Of a stretch of 64,000 nucleotides of DNA, positions 36,127 through 44,001 are shown piece by piece. The first letter of the stretch is position 1; the number at the start of each line of letters is the position of its first letter. Location of the stretch: positions 286,758 through 350,757 of the forward strand of contig NZ_PIPY01000001.1 of the NCBI RefSeq assembly GCF_003987065.1, given 5' to 3'. The notes below the pieces were generated by a model. That model had not been told where the DNA came from. It was given only the letters and a program-made list of their open reading frames with translations, and searched no databases. The stretch is from Pseudidiomarina insulisalsae. Lineage in GTDB: Bacteria > Pseudomonadota > Gammaproteobacteria > Enterobacterales > Alteromonadaceae. The position numbers were made by a program, and so were the translations under genes.

Positions 36127-37467
36127 ATGTCCAAAACCATGAAAGCCCCCGAATTACTTTGCCCGGCCGGTAGCCTCGATGCCATGCGCATGGCCTTCGC
36201 CTATGGCGCCGACGCGGTTTATGCCGGTCAACCACGCTACAGCCTGCGTGTGCGTAACAACAGTTTCGACCTGGCCAACCTGAAAGTAGGTATTGAAGAA
36301 GCCCATGCGCTGGGCAAAAAATTCTACGTGGTGGTGAACCTGGCGCCGCATAACGCCAAACTGAAAACCTTTGTCGCCGACATGGCTGCGGTGGTGGCAC
36401 TGAAGCCCGACGCCCTGATTGTTTCTGACCCCGGCATTATTATGCTGTTGCGCGAACATTATCCGGAGCAGGCGCTGCACTTGTCGGTACAGGCCAATAC
36501 CATTAACTGGGCGGCGGTGAAATTCTGGCAGCAACAAGGCATCTGTCGGGTGATCTTGTCGCGCGAACTGGAAGTGAAAGAAATCGCTGAAATTCGCGCC
36601 CAATGTCCAGACATGGAGCTGGAGGTTTTTGTCCACGGAGCGCTGTGCATGGCGTACTCGGGCCGCTGCCTGCTGTCGGGTTACATTAATAAGCGTGACC
36701 CGAATCAGGGCGCCTGTACCAATGCCTGTCGCTGGCCGTATCAGGTACATGACGCGGTCGAAGACGCGGTCGGCCAGTTCCGCCCCATTGATCGCCCGGT
36801 ATTGCTGGAAGAGCCGCAACGCCCCGGCGAGCTGATGCTGATGGATGAGGACATTCACGGCACCTACATCATGAACTCCAAAGATTTGCGCGGTGTACAG
36901 CATGTGCAGGCGCTTGCCGCCATGGGTATCCACTCGTTAAAAATTGAAGGTCGCACCAAATCCAATTATTACGTAGCCCGCACCGCGCAGGTGTACCGTC
37001 AGGCCATTGACGATGCCGTTGCGGGCCGGCCATTTAATCGGGCACTGTTACAGGACCTGGAAGGCATGGCCAACCGCGGCTTTACCGAAGGCTTCTTGCG
37101 CCGCCATGTGCCCAGTGAATTGCAGAACTACCAGACCAGCCACAGTCAGGGCGAGCAGTTACTGGTCGGCGATATTTTGCGAAGCGATGCTCTGGATGCC
37201 ACGGTGACCGTGAAAAACGCCTTTGCCAGCGGTGATCAGCTGATACTGATGAAGCCGTCAGGCAATGTCCGCTTTGTCGCCGGCACACTTTACAACCAGC
37301 AGCTTGAGCCGGTAGCGCGGGCACCTGGCTCAGGTCATGAAGTGCAGCTGCGGCTACCGTGCGAACTGGCACCTGGCGATAACGGCTTTGCCATGCTGAT
37401 AAAAGAATTACCCAAGCCCCCCGGGGCGATTGCCATCAAGGAGGTGTCCCATGCCGGTCATCATTGA
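36127..37467 (+). CDS. trhP: tRNA 5-hydroxyuridine synthesis protein TrhP (YegQ), U32 family
   Basis: TrhP belongs to the U32 'peptidase' family, but it acts in oxygen-independent hydroxylation of U34 in tRNA. The 446-residue protein starts APELLCPAGSLDAMR and has the cysteine-rich core HGALCMAYSGRCLLSGY and QGACTNACRWPY, which binds an iron-sulfur cluster in this family. The C-terminal beta domain is present. The last 17 bp overlap the yfhL ferredoxin gene, so the two are translationally coupled. An FNR-like box lies upstream. Confidence 0.92.
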   Translation: MSKTMKAPELLCPAGSLDAMRMAFAYGADAVYAGQPRYSLRVRNNSFDLANLKVGIEEAHALGKKFYVVVNLAPHNAKLKTFVADMAAVVALKPDALIVSDPGIIMLLREHYPEQALHLSVQANTINWAAVKFWQQQGICRVILSRELEVKEIAEIRAQCPDMELEVFVHGALCMAYSGRCLLSGYINKRDPNQGACTNACRWPYQVHDAVEDAVGQFRPIDRPVLLEEPQRPGELMLMDEDIHGTYIMNSKDLRGVQHVQALAAMGIHSLKIEGRTKSNYYVARTAQVYRQAIDDAVAGRPFNRALLQDLEGMANRGFTEGFLRRHVPSELQNYQTSHSQGEQLLVGDILRSDALDATVTVKNAFASGDQLILMKPSGNVRFVAGTLYNQQLEPVARAPGSGHEVQLRLPCELAPGDNGFAMLIKELPKPPGAIAIKEVSHAGHH

Positions 37468-37648
37468 TAGTGATTGTATTAACTGCGATATGTGCGTACC
37501 CGAATGTCCGAATGAGGCCATTGAAATGGGCCCCGCCCATTATGTCGTGAATGCCGACAAATGTACCGAGTGCGAAGGCTTTTATGACGCTCCGGCCTGT
37601 ATTCCGGTGTGTCCGGTCGACTGCATGCACCTGGTGCCGGACAGCTGA
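37451..37648 (+). CDS. yfhL: YfhL-like 2[4Fe-4S] ferredoxin
   Basis: This 65-residue ferredoxin has a first cluster motif C-x2-C-x2-C-x3-C (Cys9, 12, 15, 19) and a second, extended motif with Cys38, Cys41, Cys50 and Cys54 plus Cys58. The eight-residue insertion between cluster cysteines is typical of the YfhL/Alvin-type ferredoxins. The start at 37451 has GGAGG inside the trhP tail. E. coli YfhL is, to my knowledge, linked to TrhP-dependent tRNA hydroxylation, although the two genes are not neighbours there. Confidence 0.92.
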   Translation: MPVIIDSDCINCDMCVPECPNEAIEMGPAHYVVNADKCTECEGFYDAPACIPVCPVDCMHLVPDS

Positions 37649-37657
37649 CGCTTCCCG

Positions 37658-38503
37658 TCAGCTGTGCCCGGCGGTTTGCCGGCACACCTGTTGTAACCAG
37701 CGCAGCGGGCCGCTCTCGCCTTGGCTGCGGGGGTACGCCATGCCAATGGTGCGCTCCAGATTTAAATCGGCGACCGGTCGCAGTACCACGTCATGGCGTG
37801 CCCGTAACGATTCTAAATCAGGCACCAGCGCGCAGCCCACGCCGGCCGAAACCAGGCCCAGCGCATACTCAATGGTATGAATATCGGCGCGAATATCGGG
37901 TTGAATGCCCTGTCGCACCAGTTCCGGATAGAAAGTGGACCAGGCTTCACAAGGGGTACGCTTGATCAACGCCTGTCCCTGCATCTGCGCCAGCGTGATC
38001 TGTTCCTGTAGTGCCAGCGGGTGGCCAGCAGGCAGGGCCAGCACAAAGCGGTCATGCCAGATCGGCAAAAACTGCTCGCCGGCTTTGAGCATACGCGGGG
38101 TAATAATTCGGGCATCCGCTTCCTCGTCAGGCTCCACCAAGTGCAACTCAAGGCCATCGACGCCGGCGGTAAAGTCGCGCAACAACTGACTCATGCGCTC
38201 TACCCCCAAGGCCCGAATCAGACCCAGGCGGAACTGCACGCGCGTTACACTGTGCCGAAACGATGCCCGCAACGACTGCATCTGACTTAACATGCGCCCG
38301 GCATGACCATACAAACGCTCGCCATCTTCGGTGGCGGTGACACCCCGCGACTGGCGCTGAAACAGCTGCACCTGCAACTCATCTTCGAGCTGTTGCAGGG
38401 CTTTTGACAAACTCGGCTGCGCCACGTGACAGGCGCGGGCGGCGGCGCTGATGCTACCTTGCTCATAGACGGCAACGAAATATTGCAACTGACGCAAATC
38501 CAT
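37658..38503 (-). CDS. LysR family transcriptional regulator (GcdR-like position)
   Basis: This 281-residue LysR-type regulator has an N-terminal winged helix (MDLRQLQYFVAVYEQGSISAAAR, HVAQPSLSKALQQLE) and a C-terminal effector-binding domain. It is divergent from gcdH. In Pseudomonas a LysR regulator, GcdR, activates glutaryl-CoA dehydrogenase, so control of gcdH by glutarate or a related acid is a reasonable guess from position. The shared 247-bp gap contains an unusual repeat array. Confidence 0.88.
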   Translation of the reverse strand: MDLRQLQYFVAVYEQGSISAAARACHVAQPSLSKALQQLEDELQVQLFQRQSRGVTATEDGERLYGHAGRMLSQMQSLRASFRHSVTRVQFRLGLIRALGVERMSQLLRDFTAGVDGLELHLVEPDEEADARIITPRMLKAGEQFLPIWHDRFVLALPAGHPLALQEQITLAQMQGQALIKRTPCEAWSTFYPELVRQGIQPDIRADIHTIEYALGLVSAGVGCALVPDLESLRARHDVVLRPVADLNLERTIGMAYPRSQGESGPLRWLQQVCRQTAGHS

Positions 38504-38590
38504 AGTTAAAAGCTATACCTACTCTAAAATTTATATGATTTAACTTTACGTCATTTCATCGTAAAGTGATACAAAACAACCACGTTGATG

Positions 38591-38663
38591 GTTATTGGAT
38601 ACTAGTTATTGAGAGCACTTATTGGCTCTGCCAACTGCATTCCAATAACTAATATCCAATAAC
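38591..38663. repeat. Imperfect inverted repeat able to form a cruciform
   Basis: The left arm 38591-38611 is complementary to 38643-38663 at 20 of 21 positions. The loop contains a smaller stem (AGAGC 38612-38616 with GCTCT 38625-38629). The right arm is the beginning of the heptamer array. Confidence 0.7.
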
Positions 38664-38732
38664 TAATATCTAATATCTAATAACTAATAACTAATAACTA
38701 ATAACTAATAACTAATAACTAATAACTAATAA
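38642..38732 (+). repeat. 13-copy heptanucleotide tandem array (CTAATAA)
   Basis: Thirteen consecutive 7-bp units span 91 bp. The last eight (38677-38732) are perfect CTAATAA, and the first five are variants CCAATAA or CTAATAT. It ends 18 bp before the gcdH ATG, directly ahead of its GAGG ribosome-binding site. There are no spacers, so this is a slippage-prone microsatellite-like array and not CRISPR. Confidence 0.95.
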
Positions 38733-38750
38733 CGTATTTGAGGTTTATTG

Positions 38751-39929
38751 ATGGCTCGTTTCCCTTTTGACTGGCAAGACCCGTTTCAGCTTGACTCCAT
38801 GCTGAGCGAAGAAGAACGCATGATCCGTGATACTGCCCACCAGTATTGTCAGGAAAGGCTCATGCCCCGTGTATTAACTGCTAACCGTGAAGAGCGCTTT
38901 GATCGCGAAATCATGAATGAGCTGGGTGAGCTGGGTCTGTTAGGTGCTACGTTGCCCGAGAAGTATGGCTGCTCGGCGGTCAATTATGTCTGTTACGGGC
39001 TGGTGGCGCGCGAGGTAGAGCGGGTCGACAGTGGCTATCGCAGTGCCATGAGTGTGCAGTCGTCGTTGGTCATGCACCCGATTCACGAATATGGTACCGA
39101 AGAACAACGACAGAAATATTTGCCGAAGCTGGCCAGCGGTGAGTGGGTCGGCTGCTTTGGCCTTACCGAACCGGACGCGGGTTCAGACCCGGCCGGCATG
39201 CGTACCACAGCGAAGAAAGTCGACGGTGGTTATGTGCTGAAGGGCAGCAAAATGTGGATCACCAACTCACCGATTGCCGATGTCTTTGTAGTTTGGGCGA
39301 AACTTGATGGTGAAATCCGTGGCTTTATTCTTGAGCAGGGCATGAAGGGACTGTCGGCGCCGAAGATTGAAGGTAAGTTTTCGTTACGCGCGTCGATTAC
39401 CGGCGAGATTGTGATGGATAATGTTGAGGTGCCTGAGTCTGCGTTGCTGCCAAATGTCAGTGGTCTGAAAGGTCCGTTTGGCTGTCTGAATAAGGCGCGC
39501 TACGGCATTGCCTGGGGTGCCTTAGGAGCGGCAGAGTTCTGCTGGCATGCAGCACGTCAGTACACCCTTGATCGCGAACAATTTAATCGCCCGCTGGCAG
39601 CCACACAGCTAGTCCAGAAGAAGCTTGCTGACATGCAAACCGAGATCAGTATCGGTCTGCTCGGCTGCTTACAGGCCGGACGCCTGATGGACGCCGGTCA
39701 ATTACCACCGGAAACCATCTCGCTAATAAAACGCAACTCGTGCGGCAAGGCGCTCGACATTGCTCGCATTGCCCGCGACATGCACGGTGGCAATGGCATT
39801 GCCGATGAATACCATGTGATTCGGCATGTGATGAACCTCGAAGCAGTCAACACCTACGAGGGCACCCACGACGTGCACGCGCTCATTCTGGGTCGCGCGC
39901 AAACGGGCATTCAGGCTTTTAGCTGCTAA
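38751..39929 (+). CDS. gcdH: Glutaryl-CoA dehydrogenase
   Basis: GcdH is an acyl-CoA dehydrogenase that oxidises and decarboxylates glutaryl-CoA to crotonyl-CoA in lysine and tryptophan degradation. The 392-residue product matches the family throughout: [15 protein letters not shown] at the start, [40 protein letters not shown], and the catalytic Glu at about residue 370 in [10 protein letters not shown]. The ATG at 38751 is preferred over the upstream TTG. It is followed after 33 bp by a 2-oxoacid dehydrogenase E1 gene and lies opposite a LysR regulator. Confidence 0.93.
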   Translation: MARFPFDWQDPFQLDSMLSEEERMIRDTAHQYCQERLMPRVLTANREERFDREIMNELGELGLLGATLPEKYGCSAVNYVCYGLVAREVERVDSGYRSAMSVQSSLVMHPIHEYGTEEQRQKYLPKLASGEWVGCFGLTEPDAGSDPAGMRTTAKKVDGGYVLKGSKMWITNSPIADVFVVWAKLDGEIRGFILEQGMKGLSAPKIEGKFSLRASITGEIVMDNVEVPESALLPNVSGLKGPFGCLNKARYGIAWGALGAAEFCWHAARQYTLDREQFNRPLAATQLVQKKLADMQTEISIGLLGCLQAGRLMDAGQLPPETISLIKRNSCGKALDIARIARDMHGGNGIADEYHVIRHVMNLEAVNTYEGTHDVHALILGRAQTGIQAFSC

Positions 39930-39962
39930 CTCACTCAGCTACGCAGACCAAGGGAGGCGTTT

Positions 39963-42167
39963 ATGGCTGCAGCAATGCACCCATGGCTGGGCGAGTTTAT
40001 CCAGCGTATAGAACAACAACAGTTGCCACACGCACAGGCAGCAGGCGGCATTTTAAGTGACGCGGACCTGACTGAGCTGTTCGACTCGCAACTCGCCAGT
40101 CGCTTGCTCGATTTGCAGTCGCGTCTGATGCAGGCTGCCGGGCAAAGCTTTTATACTATTGGCAGTTCAGGACATGAGGCCAACGCTGCTGTTGCCAAAG
40201 CACTGCGCGTTAACGACCCGGCTTTTTTGCATTACCGCAGCGGGGCGTTTTTCTTACAACGGGCAAAACAAAGGCCCGGCGGCACGCCTTTTTATGACAT
40301 GTTGCTGAGTTTCGCCGCTTCCAGTCACGACCCGATCTCGGGTGGCCGCCACAAAGTGCTGGGTAGTCTGGTTCTGCATATCCCGCCGCAGACCAGTACT
40401 ATTGCTTCGCACCTGCCTAAAGCCATGGGTACCGCGTTTGCTATTGGACTGTCCAAACGGCTGCAACATCAGGGCAGCTGGCCTCATGATGCCATTGCTA
40501 TGTGCAGCTTTGGCGATGCCTCAGCGAATCATTCCACTGCGTTAGGCGCTATCAACTCAGCCAGCTGGGCAGCCTACCAGCAAATTCCGATGCCATTGTT
40601 ACTGGTTTGCGAGGACAATGGTCTGGGTATTTCCACCCATACCCCGCAAGGCTGGATCCAGCAGCAATTAAGCCAGCGGCCGGCACTAAAATACTTTTTC
40701 GCTGACGGCAGCAACCTTGCTGAGACTTATCTGGTCGCGCAGCAAGCTGCTGATTATGTACGCCAAAAACGCAAGCCCGCAGTACTACATCTGCGCACCA
40801 TACGACTGTTCGGGCACGCCGGTGCCGACGCTGAAGTGGCGTATCGCAGCAAGCAGGAAATTGCCCGCGATGCTGAGCGTGACCCGCTGCTCTTCAGCTG
40901 CGCCGCGCTGATCAACCGTGACCTGTATAGCCATGCCTCACTGGTTGAACATATTCGCCGTCAACAACAGCGTATTGCCAGGATAGCCGCGCAGGCAGCG
41001 CAACAGCCGAAGCTGGAAACAGCCGAACAGGTGATGCGCTCCATCGTGCCGCCGAAGCGGCCGGCCGAGCAGCTGCCGGCAGTTCCGGGGTCGCAGCAGC
41101 GCCAGCAATTGTTCCACTGGGACAAGCACAATTTCACCAAGCGCCAGCACCTGGCCAAACTGCTGAACTGGTCCTTACACGACCTGATGGCGCAGTATCA
41201 GAATATCGTCATGTGTGGTGAAGATATCGCGAAAAAAGGCGGTGTTTACCACGTCACGCAACATCTGATGGAAGCCTTTGGTCCAAACCGCGTACTAAAT
41301 ACCGTGCTGGACGAGCAAAGTATTCTGGGGCTCGCCATTGGTATGGCCCAGCAGGGCTTCATTGCCATGCCGGAAATTCAGTTTCTGGCTTACGTGCATA
41401 ATGCCGAAGACCAGATCCGCGGCGAAGCGGCGACGTTATCGTTTTTCTCCGATGGCCAGTACACCAACCCGATGGTCATTCGCATTGCCGGTCTGGCGTA
41501 CCAGAAGGGCTTTGGCGGCCATTTCCACAACGACAATTCCTTCGCAGTCTTTCGTGATATCCCCGGGGTCATCGTGTTATGTCCCTCGAACGGTCACGAC
41601 GGCGCGCTGCTCATGCGTCAGGCGGTCCATCTGGCAGCTGTCGAACAACGCGTGGTCGTTATGCTTGAGCCCATTGCGCTGTACATGACGCGCGACCTGC
41701 ATAGCGAAGGCGACGGTGGCTGGCTTTGCGACTATCCGGAGCCGGATACAGCACTACCTGAACCGGGTGAACCGGCTGTACATGGTAGCGGTGAAGAACT
41801 GGCGATTATTTCTTACGGCAACGGCTATTATCTGAGCCGTCAGGCCGAGGCTAAATTAACGGCGGCTGGCCACAAGGTGCGGGTTCTGGATCTGCGTTGC
41901 CTGGTACCCTTGCACGTCGACAAAATTGTGGCAGCGCTGGAGAACTGTAAACGGGTATTGATTGTCGATGAGTGTCGCCGCCGCGGCTCACTGAGTGAAG
42001 AGCTGACCACCGCTTTGTGCGAGGACTACCCGGGGCGCTTTACCGTGCAGCGGCTCACCGCCGAGGACAGCTTCATTCCGCTGGGCAAAGCGGCTTATGC
42101 GGTTTTACCCTCAGCTGAGGGTATCGTTACAGCGGCCGAAAAGATGTTACAGGAAGCACAAAAATGA
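39963..42167 (+). CDS. Fused alpha/beta 2-oxoacid dehydrogenase E1 component
   Basis: This 734-residue protein fuses the two E1 subunits of a thiamine-diphosphate-dependent 2-oxoacid dehydrogenase. The alpha half has the ThDP/Mg motif beginning GDAS at residue 184 and ending in EDNGLGIST. The beta half begins near residue 400, with GEDIAKKGGVYHVTQ (active-site Glu about 420) and the C-terminal transketolase domain. It resembles branched-chain E1 more than pyruvate E1. No lipoyl E2 or E3 gene accompanies it. It lies between gcdH and a FabD-like gene, overlapping the latter by 4 bp. Substrate is unproven: 2-oxoadipate or branched-chain 2-oxoacids are candidates. GGGAGG precedes the ATG. Confidence 0.85.
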   Translation: MAAAMHPWLGEFIQRIEQQQLPHAQAAGGILSDADLTELFDSQLASRLLDLQSRLMQAAGQSFYTIGSSGHEANAAVAKALRVNDPAFLHYRSGAFFLQRAKQRPGGTPFYDMLLSFAASSHDPISGGRHKVLGSLVLHIPPQTSTIASHLPKAMGTAFAIGLSKRLQHQGSWPHDAIAMCSFGDASANHSTALGAINSASWAAYQQIPMPLLLVCEDNGLGISTHTPQGWIQQQLSQRPALKYFFADGSNLAETYLVAQQAADYVRQKRKPAVLHLRTIRLFGHAGADAEVAYRSKQEIARDAERDPLLFSCAALINRDLYSHASLVEHIRRQQQRIARIAAQAAQQPKLETAEQVMRSIVPPKRPAEQLPAVPGSQQRQQLFHWDKHNFTKRQHLAKLLNWSLHDLMAQYQNIVMCGEDIAKKGGVYHVTQHLMEAFGPNRVLNTVLDEQSILGLAIGMAQQGFIAMPEIQFLAYVHNAEDQIRGEAATLSFFSDGQYTNPMVIRIAGLAYQKGFGGHFHNDNSFAVFRDIPGVIVLCPSNGHDGALLMRQAVHLAAVEQRVVVMLEPIALYMTRDLHSEGDGGWLCDYPEPDTALPEPGEPAVHGSGEELAIISYGNGYYLSRQAEAKLTAAGHKVRVLDLRCLVPLHVDKIVAALENCKRVLIVDECRRRGSLSEELTTALCEDYPGRFTVQRLTAEDSFIPLGKAAYAVLPSAEGIVTAAEKMLQEAQK

Positions 42168-43225
42168 AGAAAACCGCTTTAGTCATCTGCCCGGGACGTG
42201 GCACTTATAATAAACCTGAACTTGGCTCTATTTCCGCGAATCTAGGTGCATCTTCGCCGAAAATAAAAGAAGATTTGCAATCTGTACTTAGCCAGATAGA
42301 CGCTGAGCGCGCCCAGTCAGGCCTGGCGACGGTCAGCGAATTAGATCAGGCCAAACTGTTTAAAACGTCGCTGCACCAAAAACCTGAGCATGCGGCCGCA
42401 CTCATCTATGCGGCCGGTTATCTTGATTATCTGAGCATCGACCGGGAGCGCTACGATATTGCCGCCATTACCGGGAATTCAATGGGTTGGTATACCGCCA
42501 TGGCGTGTGGCGGCGCCTGGTCGGTCGCAACCAGCACCCGTTTAGTCACCAGTATGGCGCTGTTGACCGCTGGCGGCGCGGGTGCGCAATTTATCTACCC
42601 GGTGGTGGACAGTGAATGGCGCCCTGATGCACAGCGCATCGCCTTAGTTGAGGAACAACTGGCCGCACACCAGGGCCAGTTGATGCGCTCGATCAATTAT
42701 GGCGGCTATGCGGTTCTGGCGGGTACCGAAGAGGCCTGTGCAGCAGCAATGAAAGCGCTGCCCGTGGCAGATGAGCGTTTTCCGTTGTTACTTCCCGGCC
42801 ATGCGGCATTTCACACCAGGTTAATGGCTGCCGCTGCCGCGCAAGCACAGGAAACCTGGCCGGTGGCAGCATTCCAGCCGCCACAAACGCCGCTCATCGA
42901 CGGTCGCGGCCAGCAATGGCTTTCACCTGAGACCGATCGCACCGCCTTGCAGCGTTATACGCTGGGCCACCAGGTCACAGAAACCTTTGATTTTACCAAG
43001 GCAGTGCAGGTGGCGGTGAAAGAGTATGCGCCGGATCATATTATCCTGCTCGGCCCCGGCAGCGGTCTTGGCGGCGCGGTGGCGCAATCACTGATTGCCA
43101 TCAACTGGCAGGGTTTGCGCAGCAAAGCTGACTTTAGCGAACGCCAGACGCAAGCAGACGTGCCCTACGTTTTGTCTATGGGTTTAGCTGAGCAGCGTGC
43201 TCTGGTGACAGCCGGGCGAAACTAA
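42164..43225 (+). CDS. FabD-like acyltransferase lacking the malonyl-binding arginine
   Basis: This 353-residue protein has the acyltransferase fold of malonyl-CoA:ACP transacylase. The nucleophile elbow is GNSMG (Ser106, versus GHSLG), and the catalytic His is likely His213 in PGHAAFH. Where FabD has an arginine that binds the malonyl carboxylate (LVxxRG), this protein has LVTSMA with Met131. It therefore probably transfers a non-carboxylated acyl group. It is longer than FabD (~309) at the N-terminus. It is coupled to the E1 gene by a 4-bp overlap. The last 50 bp overlap the convergent mscS-like gene. Confidence 0.8.
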   Translation: MKKTALVICPGRGTYNKPELGSISANLGASSPKIKEDLQSVLSQIDAERAQSGLATVSELDQAKLFKTSLHQKPEHAAALIYAAGYLDYLSIDRERYDIAAITGNSMGWYTAMACGGAWSVATSTRLVTSMALLTAGGAGAQFIYPVVDSEWRPDAQRIALVEEQLAAHQGQLMRSINYGGYAVLAGTEEACAAAMKALPVADERFPLLLPGHAAFHTRLMAAAAAQAQETWPVAAFQPPQTPLIDGRGQQWLSPETDRTALQRYTLGHQVTETFDFTKAVQVAVKEYAPDHIILLGPGSGLGGAVAQSLIAINWQGLRSKADFSERQTQADVPYVLSMGLAEQRALVTAGRN

Positions 43226-43991
43226 CCGGTAACGCACGCAGGCAGGATTTGCCTCGCGCGGTCAGGTCCGTCAGAAACTGGAATTGCTGACGCGGGTCAA
43301 TGGGGTAGGCTTTCAGTTTATAATGCGTACCCCAGGGCTCTTCGTTGCTGACCACGACAATAGGTTTCGCCAGTTGCACATAGGGACTGGTCAGTGCTAC
43401 GTCCTCAAGCAAGTGCTTGACCTGATTAGCATCATGTTCAGGGTGCAGGTAAAAGTCGGCCACGCACATCAGGCTCGGGCCACCGTTATTGGCGTTATGT
43501 ATCAGCGCCGACCACAGTTTCATATGCGGAATGAAAACCACAGTGTCATCGGGAGTGACAATTTCGACGGCGCGCATGCCGATATGCTTCACTTCGCCGT
43601 AGGTACCTTCGACACAGATCCAATCACCCGGACGATAGGGCACTTCGTAGACCGCAACGACCCCGGCCACCACACTGCTGACATAGTCTTTTAGCGCAAA
43701 GCCAATGGCCAAACCTGCCGCGCCAATAATGGCTACCATATTGCGCGCGCTTGGTTCAATAATCAGCGGTATGACCCAAACAATGGCAGCAATAAGCACC
43801 ACAACCCGTACCGTGGGAATAAGCGCCAGCACAAACAACCTTTGCTTACCATGAAAATGGTCGGCCAGCATAGGTAAGAGCTTCTGGCTGCACCAGATAA
43901 CCACCCAGGACAGGACAATAACAATGCCGATCTCAAGCAGGGCGGCGCTATCGATATCTTTGAAAATGCTTAAAAACTTTTCCGTATCCAT
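43176..43991 (-). CDS. MscS family small-conductance mechanosensitive channel
   Basis: This 271-residue MscS-like channel has three N-terminal membrane helices (about 15-37, 52-75 and 83-105). The pore-lining third helix is AIIGAAGLAIGFALKDYVSS, rich in Gly/Ala as in MscS. It is followed by the beta domain (GDWICVEGTYGEVKHIGMRA) and a cytoplasmic vestibule region. It probably releases solutes on hypo-osmotic shock. It is cotranscribed with the upstream P-loop-like gene (10-bp gap). Its 3' end overlaps the convergent acyltransferase gene by 50 bp. Confidence 0.9.
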   Translation of the reverse strand: MDTEKFLSIFKDIDSAALLEIGIVIVLSWVVIWCSQKLLPMLADHFHGKQRLFVLALIPTVRVVVLIAAIVWVIPLIIEPSARNMVAIIGAAGLAIGFALKDYVSSVVAGVVAVYEVPYRPGDWICVEGTYGEVKHIGMRAVEIVTPDDTVVFIPHMKLWSALIHNANNGGPSLMCVADFYLHPEHDANQVKHLLEDVALTSPYVQLAKPIVVVSNEEPWGTHYKLKAYPIDPRQQFQFLTDLTARGKSCLRALPVSFARLSPEHAAQLNP

Positions 43992-44001
43992 GACGCTCCC
44001 G

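Noticed and set aside
36127..37467. Annotation as a collagenase-like U32 protease
   Set aside because: The cysteine motifs and the adjacent YfhL ferredoxin fit tRNA hydroxylation protein TrhP better.
38642..38732. Possible CRISPR array or plasmid-type iterons
   Set aside because: The repeats are contiguous 7-mers without spacers, and no cas or rep gene is nearby.
42164..43225. Annotation as housekeeping FabD
   Set aside because: The carboxylate-binding arginine is absent and the gene is not in a fab cluster, so the malonyl transferase name was not used.
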